Notes under the pieces: generated by a model | What the model was told of the DNA's origin: nothing | Seen by the model: the letters and a program-made list of their open reading frames with translations, nothing else | The model's database searches: none | Shown here: positions 21,950 to 33,320 of the stretch, one piece after another | Layout of the letters: every line of letters starts with the position of its first letter | Position numbering within the stretch: the stretch's first letter is position 1 | Made by a program: the position numbers and the translations under genes | Source of the DNA: Nilaparvata lugens | Lineage: Eukaryota; Arthropoda; Insecta; Hemiptera; Delphacidae | NCBI RefSeq assembly: GCF_014356525.2 | Contig: NC_052504.1 | Coordinates: forward strand, 60,375,637 to 60,439,636 | Direction of reading: 5' to 3' | Length of the DNA: 64,000 nucleotides

Positions 21950-23036
21950 AGGCACTGAAGGTGTGTAATTAATTGTTAACAGGTTTTTATCCAATTGCTA
22001 ATGCATTGAAAATGTCACCCCTTACATTTAAGTTGTTATAACAATGAAACAAAAACTTGGAATCGTGAAATAGATCATTTCAAAGAGAAATTTAATGCTC
22101 AACAAACCTACGATAAGCATTAATTTCTGCGATGCATTGTTGGAGAGTTATAAGCCCTGAAAGAGGAAACAATTGGTTAAAAACCTGTTATTTTAACAAT
22201 TAATTACACACCTTCAAGAGTGAATATGTTGGGAATATCACAAAATTTCACTGAACAAGAAGGATAGAGAATTTATCAAGCTTCATTTTTGTATAGTTAT
22301 ATCGTTTAAACTTATTGTTCTGAAGATATGAGCTTGGAAGCAAAAAGCTTCAACTTTTAAACCACCCTCATCACCTTAGTACATGAGTTAGGAATGGGGA
22401 CTTTTTATTATGTTCGCCTCCTAACTAGTCTCAACAAAGCTGCAAAGTCGAAAATTGTGTTCAAAACATTCTCTCCAAATTCCTTTGTGAATTGGTCTAT
22501 TGTTCAAAAAAAGGAGATTTCACACTCAACACTAAAGCTGCTGCAACAGTTATAGGAAAATGCATAAAAGTGTGAAATTATACATCAAATTGAAGAGAAT
22601 TTAATGCTCAATAAGCTCATAATCAGCATGGATTTTTCCCATCGATTTTTAAAAATTTATAAATGCAAAAATATAAAAAAATGAAGGGGAATGTGTTTTT
22701 TTCAAAAATATCACACTTTCAAGAGCAGATATCTCGAAAACTACAAAAGATATAGGAAAAGTTGAGAGATGAATATTGTAGGGAATTATGCAAGGTTTCA
22801 TTTTGTGTGTAACAGTTATGTCCGTAAGATATATAGTTTTCAAGTTATATGTGAGAAACCAAAAAATGGTACCTTTGGACCACCCCCACCCCCTTAGCAC
22901 AGGGGGTAGTGGTGGGGAATTTTGATATGTTCACCTCCTTACTACCCTAAACAGAACTGCGGGGTCAAAAATTGTCTTTCCCTCTTTACCTAACTTTTCC
23001 CTCTATACATCTTTTGAGCATTCATTGCCTGGGCTA
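21950..23036 (+). mobile_element. TIR element T, copy 2
   Basis: Matches most of 11438-12746 in the same orientation. Its right end (CATCTTTTGAGCATTCATTG then CCTGGGCTAT) is the reverse complement of the left end of copy 1, which confirms the family's inverted termini. The left end is lost or very diverged. No coding frame. Confidence 0.7.
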
Positions 23037-23074
23037 TTTGACTGAAAATTGGAATGCAAAAGTGTATGGAACAT

Positions 23075-23260
23075 AACCTACTTTTTGGACTACCGTATTT
23101 ATAGTGTATACATAAAAATTCGGGGAAGAAATAGTTTTGAGCTGTGCCTGTTGGTCCTTCTCCAATCAATTGAAAGAATTGTGTTCTGTGGATCAATAAA
23201 TAAATATGAAATAAATGCTTTTGTACTCTGAAGCAAAGCTCGGTGCCCCAATATTAAGCC
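23075..23260 (+). repeat. LINE 3' end
   Basis: Carries GCCTGTTGGTCCTTCTCCAA, CAATAAATAAATATGAAATAAATG and CTCGGTGCCCCAATATT, shared with 21430-21627 (inverted). A more diverged match lies at 19390-19530. Confidence 0.65.
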
Positions 23261-23429
23261 TGTAGAGCAACATAGTCAAGCCTTTATTTCTATATATATT
23301 TATATTTCCTGAATGTATTTATATTTATATTATTTTTAAAATTTATCTCTCAGATATAAAAATATTGGTTCACCAACTAGATCTCATTTCAATAAAATCC
23401 CTATTTCAATTTCACTTATTATTATCATT

Positions 23430-24045
23430 ATTATTATTCCTTTTATATATATATATATAGCATAATATAGCATGCTCTTGCGGAAATATTTTCAAAGAGG
23501 GGCACTTTAATGCAACCTTCCTTTCATCTTTATAACACTGTTTTGACTATTTTATGAACTTGCGCACAATACGTGCAGTGTCAAGGAGGACAGATTTTTG
23601 CATTCTCTTCAGCACCTCGTCTTCCAAGTTAATACTTGGACAAATTTCCACAACCAACTTGAGTATCAGGCCATTGACTGTTATTACAATTGGAAGTACT
23701 CTCACTGTATTCAGCCCATACATTTACTTCAGCTCAAATGATAGCTCTTGGTATTTTCTGATTTTCTTGCCTCTGGTCTTCTGAGCATTCTCATCTGAAG
23801 GTACAGCGATATCAATTATATAAGCCCTCTTCTTCAGCTGATCCAATACTAGGATGTCAGGCTTGTTGTGTACTACTCACCTGTCTGTAATCATTTGGAC
23901 ATCCCAGTAGATCTTGACGTGATTGAACTGAACCAGAGGAGGAGGCTGATAGTTATAGTAAGGGGGACCTCTGCAATATTGCCAAACTTGATCTGCATCT
24001 CAAAGTGCAAAATTTTTGCCACATTGTTATGGCGCAACATATACT
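23430..24045 (-). pseudogene. RLE-type LINE copy B, 3' half (interrupted by Polinton)
   Basis: The minus strand from 24045 down reads MLRHNNVAKILH, then a region parallel to copy A at 49596-50185 (YWD-type strand, KPD-like and [16 protein letters not shown] motifs, 'VITVNGLILK', 'KSVLLDTARIVRKFIK' end). The 3' UTR phrase is AGGTTGCAT-AAA-TGCCCCTCTT, and an (AAT)n tail lies near 23430. It has in-frame stops. The 5' half is at 49203-49580. When the 25-kb insert and one TATACT are ignored, the frame runs on from APTEY to the RHNN segment, so this is one element split by the Polinton. Confidence 0.8.
24040..24045. repeat. Target-site duplication, left (TATACT)
   Basis: Identical to 49197-49202 and immediately outside the terminal inverted repeats. 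Six bases is the known Polinton/Maverick duplication length. Confidence 0.95.
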
Positions 24046-24356
24046 AGTAGGATAAAAATGAGAGATATAAATCAACAATGACATCACATATTGATTTTCT
24101 CACCCTTAGTAAGAGTGCAACAGACATTTTATCAGCTTATTAGAGGCTAGTATTCAATTTTGTAACACTTTGTGAGAGTATCTAAGATAGATAATATTAT
24201 AATATGATGATGGTAATGTGAAGCGGGGTTGCATAAACAAACCCCTGCTTCTTTTAGCAAGACATACCAGCTACTAATGAATTCTACAGGTACACCCCAT
24301 TTATCTGATTGATGCTGTCTTCATGTGTAGTGGGTTGCATAAGCAACCCCACTGTC
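24046..24356 (+). repeat. Polinton left terminal inverted repeat
   Basis: Starts AGTAGGATAAAAATGAGAGA and runs to the AAGCAACCCC phrase. It matches the right repeat in reverse but lacks a segment of several hundred bases present there. It contains the pair GGGGTTGCATAAACAAACCCC and GGGTTGCATAAGCAACCCC, which are short palindromes. Confidence 0.9.
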
Positions 24357-24449
24357 GTCATTCACACAAACCAGTTAAATAGAATATTTTGTTTCTTTAT
24401 TTTTCAGTCATACAATCCAATTTAGTGATAAGTATAGTCATCTAGTGGT

Positions 24450-24466
24450 GAATGGCTGAGTAAGAG

Positions 24467-24500
<34 letters not shown>
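24450..24500. repeat. GA microsatellite
   Basis: A (GA)n run directly inside the left terminal repeat. The stretch 24501-24754 shows only short repeats (TTCTGATTTTCTTTTGTATA type, twice) and no gene. Confidence 0.8.
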
Positions 24501-24502
<2 letters not shown>

Positions 24503-24754
24503 TGTGAGTTAGTTATGCTTTTATTGACACATTATGGAATGAACACACAAAAATTCTGATTTTCTTTTGTATAACAAAAAAGAGTGTTAGTGTTGATAGT
24601 AACAATATAATATTAACAATAATAAGTGAAAGATTTATATAAACATGAACACTATAGAGAGTTAGTGGCATACAAGCCACAAATTTTGATTTGTCAAACA
24701 CAAACACAACCTTAAAATTCTGATTTTCTTTGTATAACAAACAAGAGTGTTAGT

Positions 24755-25201
<447 letters not shown>

Positions 25202-25281
25202 ATGTGCCCTCTATAAGGTTGATGATGATGTTGATGATGAGGAGGAGGAGGACAAGAAGGCATAGGATGTACTACCAATAA

Positions 25282-26905
25282 TTATGTACCTCTCAAAAGA
25301 TATAGAAGTAAAATGACGCACCGTTTCACTTCATCAGTGTGGCTGCCATCAACTCTCAAAACTGCTGTCTGATTCCAGTACAAGTTTGCGATTATATTCA
25401 AGTCTTTGTTATTCATTCCTATTGCCTTGAGTATGTCAATCATTTTAACATGTTGAACCCTGTCAAAAGCCTTCTCATAATCAATGAAGCATGCAAATAC
25501 ATCACAACTGACATCTCTGCACCTTTGGAACAATACTTTAACACTAAATAGAGCCTCTCTTGTTCCAACAGCATTCACAAACCCAAATTGGTTTGGTGAA
25601 ATCTGCTCTTCACAAAGCCTATATATCCTTCTGTGAATTATTTTGAGGAATATCTTCAAGAGATGGCTCATCAAACTGATTGTCCTGAAGTCACCACAGG
25701 TTTTAGAACTTGCTTTTTTGGGAAGTGTGACAAATTCTGACTTCAACCAATCTTCTGGAATTACTCCTGATGAGTAAATGTTATTGAATATTTTAGTCAT
25801 TTAATACCATCTTCATTCAGCAATTTCAAGAATTCAGCTTCTATTTGGTCTGGTCTGGCTGCCTTTCGGGGCTTCATATGTGAAATGGCTGCTTGTACTT
25901 CCTCAACAAGGATTTCTGGCCCTTCTCCTACAAATGTATCAGTTCTTCTCTAACATCATGGAAAAGCTTCTCCAGATAAGATTTCCATAGCTCCTTCTTC
26001 TTATCAGTATTAATGATGGTATCTCCTGCTTCATTTACCAGAACTTTACAATTCTTTTTATTGTATTTTCCTATTACTTTGTGGACTTTCTTGTGAACGT
26101 TGAAATCATCATGCTTGCTTTGATGGTATTTGATATCACAGCAATTTCCCAATAGTCCCCTCTCCTTTGCCATCCTGATTTCCTTTCTTATAATGTATTG
26201 TATTCATTTATATTCTGTCACATTTTATTTATTCAACCTTCTATCCTCCATCAAGTCCAAAATTTCTGTTGTCATCCAAGATTTCTTCTTGATTCTTTCT
26301 GGCTTCAATAGCTCCTTCTTAACAGATTCTACAGCTTTCTGAATTTTTTTGAGTTCTGGCTCAACATTATCACAATCATTTTGTTGGATTTGTGCATGGA
26401 GCATTCTTGATGCTGCTTCCTTAACAAATGGGATATTCAATTTTTGCAAGTCATAGTTCAGCATTCTCTTTTTTGGACCTTTTTAAATTTCAATTTAAAT
26501 GTACCTATCAAGGGATAATGATTGGATCCTATGTCAGCTCCTGGATAAGTTTTGAGGGACAGACAACTATTTCTGAACCTCTTATTAAGTAACAGGTAGT
26601 CAATTTGATTTCTGACCACATTTCCCGGTTTATCCATAGGGCACTTCCAGGTATACAATCTTCTTGGTGGAAGTTTAAACCAAGTGTTCATCACTACAAA
26701 ATTGTTTGATGATGCAAACTACTCAAGCATATCACCTCTTCTGTTTCTGTCCCCCAATCCAAATGGTCCAACAACATCTGACATGCGACCTTCTCCTAGT
26801 TTTGAATTAAAGTAACCCATTACAATATTAATTTCATGTTTTTTCAGTCCTTGTAATATGTTATTGATTGTTGTGTACATATTTTACACTTCCTCATAAT
26901 GGAAT
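25282..26905 (-). pseudogene. RTE-type LINE fragment inserted in Polinton
   Basis: In minus-strand order: the end of an apurinic-type endonuclease (INIVMGYFNSKLGEGRMSDV, RNQIDYLLLNKRF, YPGADIGSNHYPL), a linker, then reverse transcriptase N-terminal half with 'FRTISLMSHLLKI', 'QFGFVNAVGTREAL' and the motif A segment FIDYEKAFDRV. The catalytic YADD region and everything downstream are missing, and at least three frame breaks separate the pieces. It interrupts the polymerase gene at its 3' end. TCATAATGGAAT occurs at 26894 and 26915, a short direct repeat at the junction. Confidence 0.85.
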
Positions 26906-29900
26906 CCAATTACATCATAATGGAATGAATACATTACTATTTTACTCAAATCTAAAACTAACGTAAATAGGGTTGTTTAGCAAAATATTCTCTTTGTGTA
27001 GAGTTATAGCGCATATGTTTTTCCCAAAAATCAATCGATCTTTGAACGAAGGGCGAGCAATATATTTCAATAGAGTTTTCTCATTATTAATTAACTTTAA
27101 ATTCATTTGTCTCCATAAATTCATACAAGATTGACAGAAAATAACATTGTTGAGTAATTTATGGAAATTTTTTTGAAATTTATTCTGTTGTCTTAGCTGT
27201 GTGTTTAAACTTATGTATGGTTCTAGAAATTTGCTTTGTTCAAAAGAAATGCCTCTATGAATATTTGTCAATTTCAATCTGTGTTCTATCGCCTGTTTCA
27301 ATAGTAAATAGTGACATACATAATTTGTGTGATTTGTAAGTGAGGTTATGAGACGAGTCTGATTGGATGGGTGAACCTTTATGATTTCTTGCCAGAAAGG
27401 GGAAATCATTGTGTGTGTCGTGTAATTCTACCGGATATTCAATGTCGACTTCCAATACATAGCCTACTGTTTGGTCTTCGCTCCAATTTTTCATGTTGGC
27501 AACAGCATTGTCTATTTCCTGTCAACTCATCCAAGTAAAACTTTCAAATGGCAAATTTTTAGACATTGGAAAACCGTATAAATTGTTCACATCAAAAAAA
27601 GCTAGAAAACTGTTGGGTTTTTCAGTATTGTAAGGTGCTCCAGTATAGTGATTATTTGCAATTGCATGTCTGTGAACACATCTAACTATTCCGCCCCTGA
27701 TAGAGGATTGGAAAAACGCATATATCGAGTAATCTGTCAAAAGTTCCAACTTACTTTTAGTATATTTAAGCATAGCGTCAAAAGAAAAGCCAGGCAGTGT
27801 AAAATAGTGAACTGGGTCAAGTTTGAAAATTTCTAGACTAATGTTGCAAAAAGATTCCATTATGTCAGCTAGGAGTAGGACATCTGTTTTCAAATATAAG
27901 TCACTGTATTGACCAAGTGTGCAAAAATTGAAGTGTTTCCAAACCTTATGTGCATGCTGATAATCGTCTGCACTTATTATACTATCACAAAGAGAACTGT
28001 AAAATTCTTCTATAGGTGGTAAACTTTCATCGTTCATTTCAGCCCAAGAATCACAATATTTGTATGGGAAAATTCCTTTATGTGATACAAGATGTAAACT
28101 TTGATGATCGAAATGTTTCGATGTGTGTTTGAGAATACAAGCTATTTGCTCAATAGTTGGTGATGGCCCAGCAGGCTGTAGCAGATTGGAAGTTAATGAA
28201 TCCAAACTATCAGGTAAAAATTTGTATGAATCAAGAAATCTGAGATGGAGTCGATTGGACAATTGTATAGTAAATGATATATACTTTTCACTTGTCTGAG
28301 GAATTACTTGTAATTTATTAAAATTATTACTACAAACGGAACTGAGTGCTGAGACAATTAGGTGGGTATCATAAGATGCTGAATTGTGTAGAAATACTGT
28401 GATGTATGTTTTACGTTGTTGTCTTTGTAAGTTACATGCATTGCAAAGAGCAGTCCTGTAGTATCCAGTGAGATGGCAATGATCATGAACTTTATTGTTT
28501 TCGAAAGGCTTTTTGCATGCATCACAAAATTTTGCATCAGAATGCATTTGCTCTTGTTCTCTAGTTAATGGAAACATTCCAATATGATGTTCATCTATCA
28601 ATTCTATAACCTGGGTAGCATATTCAGTTGAAGTGGTTAGAAAATGTATGACAGCATTTTCACCTCTATAGAGTATAGGATGCAATGGTAATTTTTGTGA
28701 TAGAGGCAAGCTTTCCGGTATTTGTGTTTCATCTCTAACAAAGTACAAACAGTAGGACATTATGACATGATTAGGTTTAGTTTTTGTTGCTCGATTCCCT
28801 CTCTTTAACCTCCTCCTAGCAGTGTTATCAATTTCACCTGTTGCCTCGGCTTCTCCATTATCACCATCATCATCATCATCATCATCAGACTCAGAGTTTG
28901 GTGTTGGTTTAACAAGAAGACATTTGAAATCAGCATAACAGCTTAGGGGTAGTTTATATATGGAGTCCAAGTCACCTATACCTCCCATGTTAAATTACAA
29001 GTTTTTCGGTACCAATTACACAAAAACTAATGGAGGCAGGACTCTGAATTTTTGTATGCTTCTTTATCAGCATAAAATCAATCTACTGTAGTAAATTCAT
29101 GTCCCTACCTCTAATATTTCAGAAGATATGATTTTTTTTTGTCTTGACCATTTTTTTCCGCCCAAAATTGTACTATTTAATTTTTTTTCTGAACACGTTT
29201 CATCCCATCCTCCTCATTTTACTACAGGAGTAAGATATCAATCATATAAACATGTTGTGTGAAGCACAACCCTCTATCTTGAATGGTTTCCTAAATAAGT
29301 GTACCTAAGTACTGAAAAATATGTTTTCTGGGAAATCAATAAAAATGAAAAACATTGCATAAAATTGAAACTTAAAATGATGTAATGATAAATTACTCAC
29401 ATCAAAATACTCACATTTCGCGAACTTTGAAAATATCAAAGAAATTATATAAAAAGATATGATCAAGTTCTTGCATGAAGCATTTAAAACTTTAAATTGT
29501 TCAAAATTGTCTGAAATTTTCTTCTTCGAAGCACTTGTAACAGGCGCATTGCTGGGCCCAGCTTCACTAGTCTGTTCACTAGTCACCATATTTCTATCAG
29601 TAAATATTTTTTAAACTTATTTCCTCTAAAATTTCTTTTAGATTTCCAACTTTTTTGTCTTGGCATGTTTTATTGAATGAAATAAACTGTGCAATGGAAA
29701 ATAGAATCACGTAACTAAAATTCACTTCACAAGTCAGATGTAAACAAATAAACATAACATAGTTACACTGGATGACAAGATTTCTATTTCACTGGAATGT
29801 CAGTGATACCAACTTGAAAAGCAAAGTAATATGTGGTTACAATAGAATAGTAAAGTAATTTGAATAAATTATTTACTGTCAGTGGAGCACAAATCAAATA

Positions 29901-31356
29901 AAACGCAAGTAGAAGCCTACAATGTCATATATTTTGAAGAAAATACCCAAGCAGAACATTTTTGAAATCTTGCTAGAATCGTTTCCAGTCTACATAGAAT
30001 TGTGATTCAGACATCATTGGAAAGCACACATTTTGAACTACATAATGAACCAAAAAACCGAGAAATGATAAAAAAAAGTGATTATGACTTGAACTACCCT
30101 TAATGGGTTTTTAAATTCTAAAACTGGTGGTGATCCATCCTCTTGCATTTTAGGCATAGTAACTCTTGTAACTTTTTGTTGAGAACAATATTCTTCATGT
30201 TCTTTCATTCATCTTTCTCCATCTAGACTATGGGTATAATAAGTAAAACATTGTCCACAGATAATTATTTTTCTGCTATGTTTAGTTAGTTGTTTCCTAA
30301 TAAGTTTTTCAAAATTAACAATAATTAAACAATAGTGAGTTTTGGTTTCTACTTTACATGTAGCTACATTGACATCAGTTGCCCCATCCTCATTCCCCTT
30401 ACTCCCGCCCTCCTCCTCATCCTTGTCGTCCGCTTTTTCAACAAGCAGTAATAAATCAAAGTGGTCTTGTCTAGTTGTTTTGCTAATTCGACATGGATAA
30501 ATTAGATTTTTATCATCAATTCTGTATACATTAACAGAAACTGTCGGGTTATCCTTTTCGAATCTATCTAGTGGACAAATTGGGGTTGGAAAATCAATGT
30601 TATTGAAATTATATAGTTGATCGTCGTGTAACAAACGATAATAATGATTATCAACATGATATTTACAACTACCTTGTCACGCTAGTATTGCATACATGAA
30701 ACATTTAGAATCTGTTTGATTCTGTGAGTTTATAATACAATGTTTAGACAATATACTCTTGGGTAGCTCAATATATGAAGACCCTTCTTGATCTTTCAAT
30801 GGTCTGTATTTATTAATTCTTAGCATCAAACCATCAATATTTCATAATGACCAACCACTGGTTCCACCTTGATAATTTGTCTCCTCTATGAGTAAATTAA
30901 AAAATGAATCCCAAATCTGTTCTGGTAGATTGTCTAGTGATGTTACAATGAAATTGCTTGTTTTAAAAGCCACTTCGGCTAACTCAACAATTTCTTCATT
31001 GTCTTTATTGATATTCTGATATGAAGATTTCACTACAATATTGAATTTTTTAGCCCCACTTGCATGAAATTCATGTGCCAATAGGCTGTAAATATAATTC
31101 TCTAAACCATTAAACATTAGGTTATAGTCTATAAATGGTTCATGTCCGGTTTTACTCTGTGCAAAATTATTATAATAATATGTTTTAGACAACCTCTAAA
31201 TTCATGTTCTAACAAACTAAATGGAATATAATAATCTGTTGTGTCCTTTGAATGTAATCCTGTTCCACTAACACCTGGCCTTTCTCCTCCTCCTTCTGCA
31301 GTCTGCACCCACTGCTTCCTTTTAATAGGAGCCATATTTGTAGTTGGGTCTTGCAC
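26906..31356 (-). pseudogene. Polinton protein-primed DNA polymerase B (broken)
   Basis: The reading starts near 31335 (MAPIKRKQWVQT). The N-terminal domain includes 'YNFNNIDFPTPICPLDRFEK' and 'KHSRKIIICGQCFTYY', and a Cys/His module includes CDACKKPF, DHCHLTGYYRT and CNACNL. Exonuclease elements (HNSASYDTHLI, LDSYKFLPDSLDSL, YLKTDVLLLADIMESF) lead to palm motif A at DVNNLYGFPMSKNLP. The motif B region reads KLLNNVIFCQ, where the family normally has Tyr-Gly. The C-terminal motif with the catalytic Asp pair is absent because the RTE LINE starts there. Lesions: stops at the ends of the pieces near 30642, 27522 and 26885, a frameshift near 27400, and a 1.1-kb insertion at 28989-30100. Protein priming is known for the family. 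Confidence 0.9.
28989..30100. other. Unexplained 1.1-kb insertion in polymerase gene
   Basis: The polymerase frame stops matching family structure after FKNPLR (about 30100) and resumes at YKLPLSCYADFK (about 28960). Neither edge has a good GT or AG for an intron. Inside, only a 94-codon frame (29589-29305, MVTSEQTSEAGPSNAPVTSA...) is seen, of unknown origin. A decayed foreign element is most likely. Confidence 0.5.
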
Positions 31357-31409
31357 TACTACAATTACCTACAGTAGAGAATAGAAAGACAAAAAATATA
31401 ATACACCAA

Positions 31410-31475
31410 CAATATTTTATAAGTGTGTGTGTGTGCGTGCGTGCGTGCTCGCGCGCATGTGTGTGTGTGTGTGTA
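31410..31475. repeat. GT/GC microsatellite
   Basis: An alternating GTGTGTGCGTGCGTGC tract upstream of the polymerase gene. Confidence 0.85.
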
Positions 31476-31520
31476 AAGTAACAATAAATGAAAGATTATT
31501 ACCTGTTTTTTGTTTTTTTT

Positions 31521-31853
31521 CTATTGTGATGATGTACACTCTGCTTTGAATATTTTAATATTAAATGTTCTACCATATGGTTGAACAAACATCAAATAAC
31601 CAGACATGTCGATTTTATTCTTTATTTCATCAAATTTGAACATTTTCTTGTTGAAGTAGCGTTCTGGTAATATTTACAATTTGTTGAGGCCATCAACTTC
31701 AAGTTTCACTAAAATTCTATCACCATGTTGTGTTTTCAAATGTGCAGCACTTATCATAGGATAGTTTTGACCTGGTATCAGTTCTTGTAAGCTCATAAAT
31801 TTATAAGAAGCTGTTTATGCTGAAATTGCTTTGACTAATTCTTCAGCTGACAT
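31521..31853 (-). pseudogene. Small conserved Polinton protein (unassigned)
   Basis: The frame begins MSAEELVKAISA and, after a stop, continues SLQELIPGQNYPMISAAHLK, 'TQHGDRILVKLEVDG' and, after a second stop, 'ILPERYFNKKMF' to a terminator at 31521. The pattern of a short helix, then a 'Y-P-x-x-x-A-x-x-x-x-T-x-x-G-x-x-(I/V)-x-V-x-L' strand pair and 'LP-x-R-(Y/F)', resembles a small protein that recurs in insect Polintons, possibly OB-fold-like. I cannot name it with confidence. Two in-frame stops make it a pseudogene. Confidence 0.5.
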
Positions 31854-31869
31854 CTGAAAGTCATGGTAT

Positions 31870-32316
31870 TTATTTGGTACAAAATAGGTTATTACAAAAT
31901 GATAATGTTTGATCTTGAACTTGATCTTCCTTCAAACAATAGAATCTTCCTATGTCTGTGAGTAAATTTTGATAGCAGTCACCTAAAATTTGTTCAGATG
32001 TGGGTATGCTCATTTGTGAGGATGGAAAAAGTCCAGACCACCATCTATGATTCACTAACAACAGTGAATTCAGTGTGTATTTATGAGTGATATATGAGTC
32101 CAAGTGGTATAATCGAAAAGATAATTTTATACAATTGCAATACCAGATTTTACCATCCATAGCTAGAATATGCTCGAAAGAGCATGGAGGTATGTGCAAC
32201 AATCTAAATGGGAGGTACCAACCATTATTAGCAATCCTTTTAGTATTATTCAATGCTAAACTATAAGATGAATAGGTTATTTTCATATTTCTAACTAAAT
32301 TACACAAACTTTCCAT
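31870..32316 (-). CDS. Polinton ORF of unknown function
   Basis: A 148-codon uninterrupted frame starting MESLCNLVRNMKITYSSYSL and rich in aromatic residues and Cys (WYLPFRLLHIPPCSF, HRWWSGLF, SEQILGDCYQNLLTDIGRFY). I do not recognise a family. It lies between a small conserved gene and the interrupted ORF at 32483 on the same strand, so it is probably a Polinton structural or accessory gene. It may itself be a truncated remainder. Confidence 0.5.
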   Translation of the reverse strand: MESLCNLVRNMKITYSSYSLALNNTKRIANNGWYLPFRLLHIPPCSFEHILAMDGKIWYCNCIKLSFRLYHLDSYITHKYTLNSLLLVNHRWWSGLFPSSQMSIPTSEQILGDCYQNLLTDIGRFYCLKEDQVQDQTLSFCNNLFCTK

Positions 32317-32482
32317 ATTTTTTCATAATTCGACACAGGTCCATCGTTCATTTGGTGTCATTATTTTTTTTACACTAGAAACAAAAAATGCTATGATAAT
32401 ATTTACTTTAGTACTTTACATTAGTGTGTGAACAGTCATTCATACTTCATTTTTTTTCTCTTGTTATCATTATTAGTGTCCA

Positions 32483-33046
32483 CTACCTATAGTGAAAATA
32501 CATTAGGTTTCTCATAATATAATCAAAAGTATACTCTTCAGGTTTTCTGACAAATGAATGATATTTTTCCAGGTTAATTTCTCTCAAAATGAATGGATCG
32601 ATATATCTATTATTATTTTGAAATTTAAACATATGCGATGTAATGTCAGAGAATTCCTGACAACAACATTTGTATGTTACTATTGTATTTATTGGATACA
32701 AACTCTGATGGTCTAGACATGATGGGAGATGAAAGTCTTTTGTTAAATCTATATGCTGTTTTTTATCAAACGATATGTAATTGGCATCTTCTTCTTCTTG
32801 GAAGTCTAGATTTTGCAGATACAATGCTTTAACATCTTCACAAGTCAAGTGTTCAGCTGCAATCATGTTCATGAGGTCTTTAATATCGAGTCTTTTGCAT
32901 ATAGCATACAATTTAGAAAGAGTGCTGCTGCTGCTAGTTCTATGTTGTAATTCATGATTTTCACCATATTCTAAAATCTGAGATTGCATTGATTTGGGTA
33001 TGCTGTACAAATCAGCTCCATAGAAAATTGAATTTATGCTAGCCTC
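32483..33046 (-). pseudogene. Polinton ORF of unknown function, interrupted by LINE
   Basis: The frame is open from the LINE junction at about 33046 (reading EASINSIFYGADLYSIPKSM) to a stop at 32483. It continues with a helical 'SKLYAICKRLDIKDLMNMI', an acidic 'DFQEEEDANYISFDKKQ' and a Cys cluster 'VTYKCCCQEFSD'. There is no natural start: the sequence upstream is replaced by the tail of the LINE (33048 onward). So the true N-terminus was separated and I could not find it beyond the LINE. Function unknown. Confidence 0.6.
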
Positions 33047-33320
33047 TTTGGATAAATAAATAAATCAATAAATTTTTATTGTCATTAAGAAACATTGGCA
33101 ATAGACAAAGTCAAAACTATACTAACATTATGCAAGTCAGAAGGTTATAAGTTAATGTAATTGAAAGTATATATGATATACATATATAAACACATAAACA
33201 TAGCTACATCTAAAGTAAGCCCAGAAGAATTCAAATATTCATCACTATACAAAGAACAGTACAAACAAGGCCCTGTCAAAATGTTAAAACAAGAAAGAAA
33301 AGCTTTAAGCAATCAAGGAA

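Noticed and set aside
28989..30100. Block in PolB as a spliceosomal intron or intein
   Set aside because: Edges lack GT/AG in the right phase and there are no intein motifs; listed as an unexplained insertion.
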